Both the position numbers and the translations under genes were made by a program. Positions 59,914 through 64,000 of a stretch of DNA of 64,000 nt are shown here, piece after piece. A model generated the notes under the pieces. That model had not been told where the DNA came from, ran no database searches, and worked only from the letters and a program-made list of their open reading frames with translations. The DNA is from Rhizophagus irregularis (Eukaryota > Glomeromycota > Glomeromycetes > Glomerales > Glomeraceae): positions 2,480,001 to 2,544,000 of the forward strand of contig NC_089452.1 of assembly GCF_026210795.1 (NCBI RefSeq). The letters run 5' to 3'. Within the stretch, counting starts at the first letter, position 1. Every line of letters starts with the position of its first letter.

Positions 59914-60476
59914 GAATCTGGTTGCTTTAGCAACCCATCTCGCAAGTTCTTCGCAGAAGCCCTAAGAATCATGGCACTTTTTTTACGTCCTTCGAAGTCA
60001 ATCCGTAGCATCCTAGCTTTTAATCCAATAGCTCCTAAGGCTCGAGAAGCAAAGTTCTTAGTCATCGGATTTCTTACATGACTTACATAGTTCTCATAGA
60101 ATGTAGTAAAGGGTTCGTCAATACCATCCGGGTATGTATTCTGTAAGAACTGATATAAGGCAATTTCCCCACTGTCACATCTAATGGCTATAAGCTGTTC
60201 AAGAAGCCACTTCCTAGTATCCTCGTATGAATCTCCGTCCATAATTTTCATATCCAGTCTTTGTGTGAATAATTGCGTAAAATCCGCATTACTTGCCCGA
60301 CGGATAATCTGGACCAACTTATCCCTGGCAAGTCCCAAGGCTTGTAAAGGTTCACTCTCGTCGCCAATCTTCTTTATAATCTGTCTATACAACACGCTGG
60401 ATAATCCTCTATATGCCGCTTTTGCAGAGAATACTCCACAGTTCTGACACTGGTTTATTACGATTGATGTTGACAT
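59865..60476 (-). CDS. Conserved protein of unknown function (203 aa), P3
   Basis: Counterpart of 8841-9401 and 25590-26141. Its C-terminus differs from the other copies after ILRASA and runs 49 bases into the convergent ATPase end. Confidence 0.6.
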   Translation of the reverse strand: MSTSIVINQCQNCGVFSAKAAYRGLSSVLYRQIIKKIGDESEPLQALGLARDKLVQIIRRASNADFTQLFTQRLDMKIMDGDSYEDTRKWLLEQLIAIRCDSGEIALYQFLQNTYPDGIDEPFTTFYENYVSHVRNPMTKNFASRALGAIGLKARMLRIDFEGRKKSAMILRASAKNLRDGLLKQPDSYKILLIPTRNARRSI

Positions 60477-60636
60477 GGCTATCTTTCTTTGATTATTCGC
60501 TCACTTAGTATCCTTCACAATCTTTTTTATATATTGTTATCTTTAAATACCTGTCATTTGTATAAAAAAAAATAACTGGCATTAAGGGATCAACCGTTGG
60601 AAAGACCGGAAGACCAGAGGACCGGAGGACTCACCA
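60477..60636. other. Spacer between the two small genes in P3
   Basis: Matches 25438-25589 of P2 in reverse: an A8 run, GAAAGACCGGAAGACC and GGACCGGAGGACTC direct repeats. No gene. Confidence 0.5.
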
Positions 60637-61221
60637 TTAGGAAGCGCAGTCCTTGCACAACTTGTCCGTTAAGTCACTTGGGCTTACAGGCATGAGACAT
60701 TCCCTACACAACTCAATATTAAGCTCTGCAAGTCTCGGGGCATGGTCCTCCAAAGTTCGTGGATGACCGGAAGGACCGGAGGAAGGTGTCCCGTTAGTCG
60801 TATTCTGCTGTAAGATAAAATCATCATATTCATCTTGGTCAGCTTGAATAGCGGCTCTGATTTGTTGTATATTATTGAAAGTTAACCGCTGGCCATCAAG
60901 ATTTTCCTCATTATAGCGTGTTTCATTGATGATTTCCTCTATAAGCTCCTCCTCTTCAGAATGAACAAGGTAGTAGTCCTCAACTACCTCGTAGTCACTC
61001 TCAACCAGTCTATGATACGTTCTAGTACCGTGTTGAATATAGCGTCCTGTATCTGTATTTAAATATACAGGTTGTTCCTGGGGTGGAGGCGGTACGGTTT
61101 GTCTACGGACAAGCCTTCCATCGATATAATCATGGGATTCCATAACTATTCGATTAAAGGTATCTCCACCAACACGGATTGGACGTCCGGTTATAGGATT
61201 AGTTATATAAGGGTATGACAT
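60637..61221 (-). CDS. Acidic protein with C-terminal zinc ribbon (194 aa), P3
   Basis: Counterpart of 24853-25437 in P2, open, zinc ribbon intact. Promoter motif AAATTGAAGA at 61259-61268. Confidence 0.64.
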   Translation of the reverse strand: MSYPYITNPITGRPIRVGGDTFNRIVMESHDYIDGRLVRRQTVPPPPQEQPVYLNTDTGRYIQHGTRTYHRLVESDYEVVEDYYLVHSEEEELIEEIINETRYNEENLDGQRLTFNNIQQIRAAIQADQDEYDDFILQQNTTNGTPSSGPSGHPRTLEDHAPRLAELNIELCRECLMPVSPSDLTDKLCKDCAS

Positions 61222-61277
61222 GTCTTTTTTCTGTACGTGTCTACATACCTAATTGTTATCTTCAATTTACAATAACC

Positions 61278-61382
61278 AAGTGACATCGTCATCAGTCCTT
61301 GTCAAAAAATGCGAGGATGCCTGATGATGAGGTTACATGGTCATCAGTCCTTGTCGCAAAACACGAGGATACCTGATGAATA
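61278..61382. repeat. Array of two hairpin units, P3
   Basis: Units as in P1, two copies only. The first unit contains the uninterrupted LINE target (ATCGTCATCAGTCCTTGTC on this strand). Confidence 0.72.
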
Positions 61383-61698
61383 AGTTATTGGATTATTGGC
61401 CTAAAAAGCATTCATGGAAAAACTATGGATTATATTACAGAAAATGTGAACGGAGTTCATGTCACGTGATACCCTGAACAAATGTGTAGAGTGTCACGTG
61501 ATTTCATGCGGTACGTAGATCATTTCCTTTTTGGGCGATACCCGTTCCACAAAAAATCGATTTTGGTAAAAATGCGTTTGGAACCTTGTGTAACATAAAT
61601 TTCCTTTTTCGGTAATTCGGGATTACGCGGTAATGCCGGCCGGATCTAAAAAATATGACTCTGCAGGGTAATTCCTACGAAAGTCAAGTACAAAATGC
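61383..61698. other. Non-coding insert of about 310 bp, only in P3
   Basis: P1 and P4 have the F-box stop codon directly after the array; P3 has this extra stretch. It contains TCACGTGAT twice (about 61460 and 61494), GGTAATTCGGGATTACG and GGTAATGCCGGCCGGATC. No ORF, no clear inverted ends. It may be a small unknown element or a recombination remnant. Confidence 0.55.
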
Positions 61699-62118
61699 TT
61701 ACTCCTGTTGAGTCCATTCATACCACTCCCAGTCCCCAAGGATCGCCTCCCCATCTTTGTTCACTTAATGCATACTCTATGGTTTCCCTCTCTGGTCCAC
61801 GACCATCCCATTCCTAAGCATTTTCTCCATAATATAAAGCTGATCCTCGGTGAGGCGGTTTATCCATCTTTTATAGAGGTCGTTTACATCTTCAAACGTT
61901 ATCCAGTCAATTTCCCTCTTTATATAATGCTTTCCGAGAGCTCGGATTTCACAGTACACATCCCCGATCGTAGTGGCATAATTTTTCCACCTCTTATATG
62001 CCTCTCGACGAACTTCCTGCCACCACACTCTATCTACCTTACTCGCTGCAATAAGGTCAGTATCCGGGATCTTTGCGACAATGCGTTCGACTATTTCTAC
62101 TGGTAATCGGTCCAACAT
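61699..62118 (-). pseudogene. F-box protein, P3 copy, apparently broken
   Basis: The F-box (LPVEIVERIVAKIPDTDLI, SKVDRVWWQEVRREAYKRW) is well kept and the middle is a type II version (IRALGKHYIKREIDWITF). Looks broken, about once, in the C-terminal part. The promoter block at about 62147-62156 is as in P1. Confidence 0.66.
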
Positions 62119-62227
62119 GATGTTATGTTACTTATACTATAGCTATCTTCAATTACTGTATGCCTATTACACATGGATAAAAAATATAGACTAAATTCGT
62201 ACAGAATCGTAGGACCACAGGAGCCGC

Positions 62228-62698
62228 TTATGCAAGAAGTTCTGTTAAGGTTTTCTCAGCCTCGTTTTTAGTAATAGCTCGCTTTGGGGGACCGGTTGAT
62301 GAGTCCTTAGTCGCATTATAATACAATTCGAAGAGGGCCTCAAGCTTATCTAGGAGAGCTTGTTTATTCTTGTATGATTCGCGGATTTTTGCTATTTTAG
62401 CAGTATATGCCGCATTATCTGGGAAGAGTTTTCTGGCCACGAACTTCACATATGATACAGGAGAATTTGCCGTTTGGATTCGCTTGATATACTTCACGTG
62501 GTCCTGGACGAGGTAACTGGTTTTGCTAAACCCAGATACTAATGCGACTACTATAGTATCTTTTAATGCGCGGATAATCTTGGGGACAGTTTCGTCAGAG
62601 ACAACATTAGGCTGAATGCGCGATGCCTCGTAAATAACCTCCTCACTAGTGCTGTCAGTGCTGTTAACAATGCTTGCGAATTCGGTATATGTTGACAT
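62228..62698 (-). CDS. Conserved helical protein of unknown function (156 aa), P3
   Basis: Counterpart of 10773-11243, open. The first 45 residues differ most (STSEEVIYEASRIQPNVVS against SISDKVIYDASHNQFTIVS); the rest is nearly the same. Confidence 0.62.
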   Translation of the reverse strand: MSTYTEFASIVNSTDSTSEEVIYEASRIQPNVVSDETVPKIIRALKDTIVVALVSGFSKTSYLVQDHVKYIKRIQTANSPVSYVKFVARKLFPDNAAYTAKIAKIRESYKNKQALLDKLEALFELYYNATKDSSTGPPKRAITKNEAEKTLTELLA

Positions 62699-62780
62699 GA
62701 TTCTTTGTACTTTGTAAAAAATATAAATCTTCAGTTACCTGTTCATTCGAATGAGAAAAAATAAATATGAACCTCAGGGT

Positions 62781-63304
62781 TTACACTTGGGATACTGCAA
62801 GACAGTAGAAGCGTCGCTCGGCCTTTTGCATCAATGGAGAGCCTGGTCTATATAACCAGGGGATAGCGACTTTCTGGATTATCCTAGCCGCTTTATTGTT
62901 CCTTCTTTCTATATATCTCCTAAAGGCATTCTGGATCATTTCAGCATGATGAGTATAATAGTCGAAATTAAAATGCTTTGGGCAACTATATAAATGTAGT
63001 CGCACCGCTTGATCCATGAAAGCGTCAGCTCCCCATCCGCGATCAATAAAAGATTTACAGTAGGTACAGTACCACCTATTTGGTAGTCGTGATACTATTC
63101 TCCTAATGTGCACAATATAAGCATATACAGCTTGACGAGACCTTGGATAAGGTAGCCGCCTATGAAAACCTATTCTACTACAAGTCTCATAATATTGCAC
63201 AGCATTCTGAATGCGCTTAGCCCACGCGTGGAAACTTTCGTCGTCTTGTCTACCTAATCCGTCGGTGTTTTGCATTTGGGTATCTCGTAAGATTACATAT
63301 CCCA
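62781..63304 (-). CDS. Zinc-finger protein found only in the type II element (173 aa), P3
   Basis: From ATG 63304 (MGYVILRDTQMQNTDGL); a TTG four codons upstream is less likely. It has WYCTYC ... RLHLYSCPKH, a CxxC/HxxxCxxH-type zinc-binding pattern near residues 82-116, and then RYIERRNNKAARIIQKVA, an IQ-like basic helix, with WLYRPGSPLMQKAERRF at the end. It lies between the 156-aa gene and DNA polymerase B, where P1 and P4 have only about 110 non-coding bases. The C-terminal IQ/RPGS module recalls short host-type fungal proteins, so it may be captured cargo. ATAATTGAATAA precedes the ATG. Confidence 0.6.
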
Positions 63305-63368
63305 TAGGTTTATTCAATTATGCCATTACGATATGTCAGTAAAAAATATACATACCGGTCCCTAGCAA

Positions 63369-64000
63369 TCATGTCCAGATAACCTTGTTCGCATTTTTCA
63401 CATGGCAGTATCCCGCGGTTTCAAACTTGAAAGTCTTTAGAGTCGTATCTGCATTCTCTGAACAAGTGAAAAGCGCGGGGCTATCTGGCTGTTCTTCTAA
63501 AATAAATCCGTCTGTATGGATACGTCGTACTTTATCCTTGTATGGTTGAATTGCCTCAGATGTGATTTTGCGTCCACGTGCTAATAAGAATGGGGCGATC
63601 CTGGGATACTCACCTTTGAAGGGATTACCCGGGTTTGTAAACTGGAATCGCCACTGGTCAGATCCTACTGGTATGATAGAGTCGAGTGTATGGCCCTCTG
63701 GAAATGTAAATGGGTCTGTTTGATCTGCGGTGAGTGTCTTGTAATTACGCTTCCTCTGGCATAATGCTCCCCATAATGTGTTGAGGACTCGCTTTGCCAC
63801 GCGGCCAGCTATGCCACCCTGGTTTTTAATTTTGAAGAGGAAGTGTACATACTCACCGAATATTACAGTTCCAGGGATTCTCGCTTCTCTATCATATATC
63901 AATGCATTTGGCTTCCCATCCTGTATTAACTGTATATTGAGACCAAGTTTTTTTGCTCGTTGTAAGTCGATGAATGTATAGATTCCCCTTTTATTCTGTC
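63369..64000 (-). CDS. DNA polymerase B, C-terminal part, cut by the window edge, P3
   Basis: Motif B (KRVLNTLWG) and motif C (IHTDGFI) are present; motif A lies beyond the edge. Compared with P1 the thumb region differs (RKITSEAIQPYKDKV against RKMTSELLEPYKDKV), in line with core type II. The frame is open up to the edge. Confidence 0.83.
   Translation of the reverse strand, partial: QNKRGIYTFIDLQRAKKLGLNIQLIQDGKPNALIYDREARIPGTVIFGEYVHFLFKIKNQGGIAGRVAKRVLNTLWGALCQRKRNYKTLTADQTDPFTFPEGHTLDSIIPVGSDQWRFQFTNPGNPFKGEYPRIAPFLLARGRKITSEAIQPYKDKVRRIHTDGFILEEQPDSPALFTCSENADTTLKTFKFETAGYCHVKNANKVIWT

Larger units (their letters stand above)
57782..64000. mobile_element. P3, right part after the P4 insertion (runs off the window)
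   Basis: Continues the gag gene interrupted at 43455, then coiled-coil gene, ATPase, small genes, hairpin array, F-box gene, 156-aa gene, an extra zinc-finger gene and DNA polymerase B, which is cut by the window edge. Helicase and right TIR should follow outside. Confidence 0.87.

Overview
The window holds no convincing host gene. It is a nest of mobile elements in an AT-rich eukaryotic genome. The mix points to a fungus, and most likely an arbuscular mycorrhizal (Glomeromycotina, Rhizophagus-like) genome: a Tad1/I-type LINE with RNase H, Polinton-like DNA elements, F-box-like cargo genes and very AT-rich non-coding DNA. That assignment is inference, since no rRNA or conserved host gene is present to prove it.

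Four related large DNA elements, here called P1 to P4, make up most of the sequence. P1 (2551-16954, 14.4 kb) and P4 (43456-57776, 14.3 kb) are complete from end to end. Both start GTCGTC, end GACGAC, carry terminal inverted repeats of about 583 and 461 bp, and are flanked by perfect 5-bp target duplications (AATTC and TCGCC). P2 (24771-33019) is the integrase half of a copy whose other half lies upstream of the window. P3 (38932-43455 plus 57782-64000) is split by P4 and runs off the right edge. Gene order, from the integrase end, is: Zn-ribbon protein, DDE integrase with chromodomain, aspartic protease, Gag-like protein, coiled-coil protein, A32-type packaging ATPase, two small proteins (the second with a zinc ribbon), a hairpin repeat array, F-box protein, unknown protein, protein-primed type DNA polymerase B, SF3 (D5-type) helicase, and a second F-box-like protein in P1 and P4. 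The replication, integration and packaging genes are those of Polintons/Mavericks. In the place of the double-jelly-roll capsid genes stands a retrotransposon-type Gag plus retropepsin-like protease. This hybrid layout is the main discovery candidate.

The window opens with the 3' end of a LINE (L1, 1-2173). A second copy of the same family (L2, 2187-24770) follows head to tail and is interrupted by P1. L2 is flanked by a 13-bp duplication that lies inside the hairpin repeat array of P2. The order of events on the left is therefore P2, then the LINEs, then P1. On the right, P4 landed in the gag gene of P3.

Between P2 and P3 (33020-38931) lies gene-free AT-rich DNA. It holds a MITE-like element with a 49-bp tandem array, a palindrome with arms of about 1.46 kb, and a 961-bp pogo/Tc1-like non-autonomous transposon with TA duplications inside the right arm.

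P1 looks whole, while P2, P3 and P4 carry a few breaks each. P1 and P4 share one core type (I) and P2 and P3 another (II), but subterminal repeats group P1 with P2 and P3 with P4, so these elements recombine. Within the elements the genes are very tightly packed, and an AATTGAAGA-like motif stands 19-43 bp upstream of most genes of the replication block, which suggests the element brings its own promoters.
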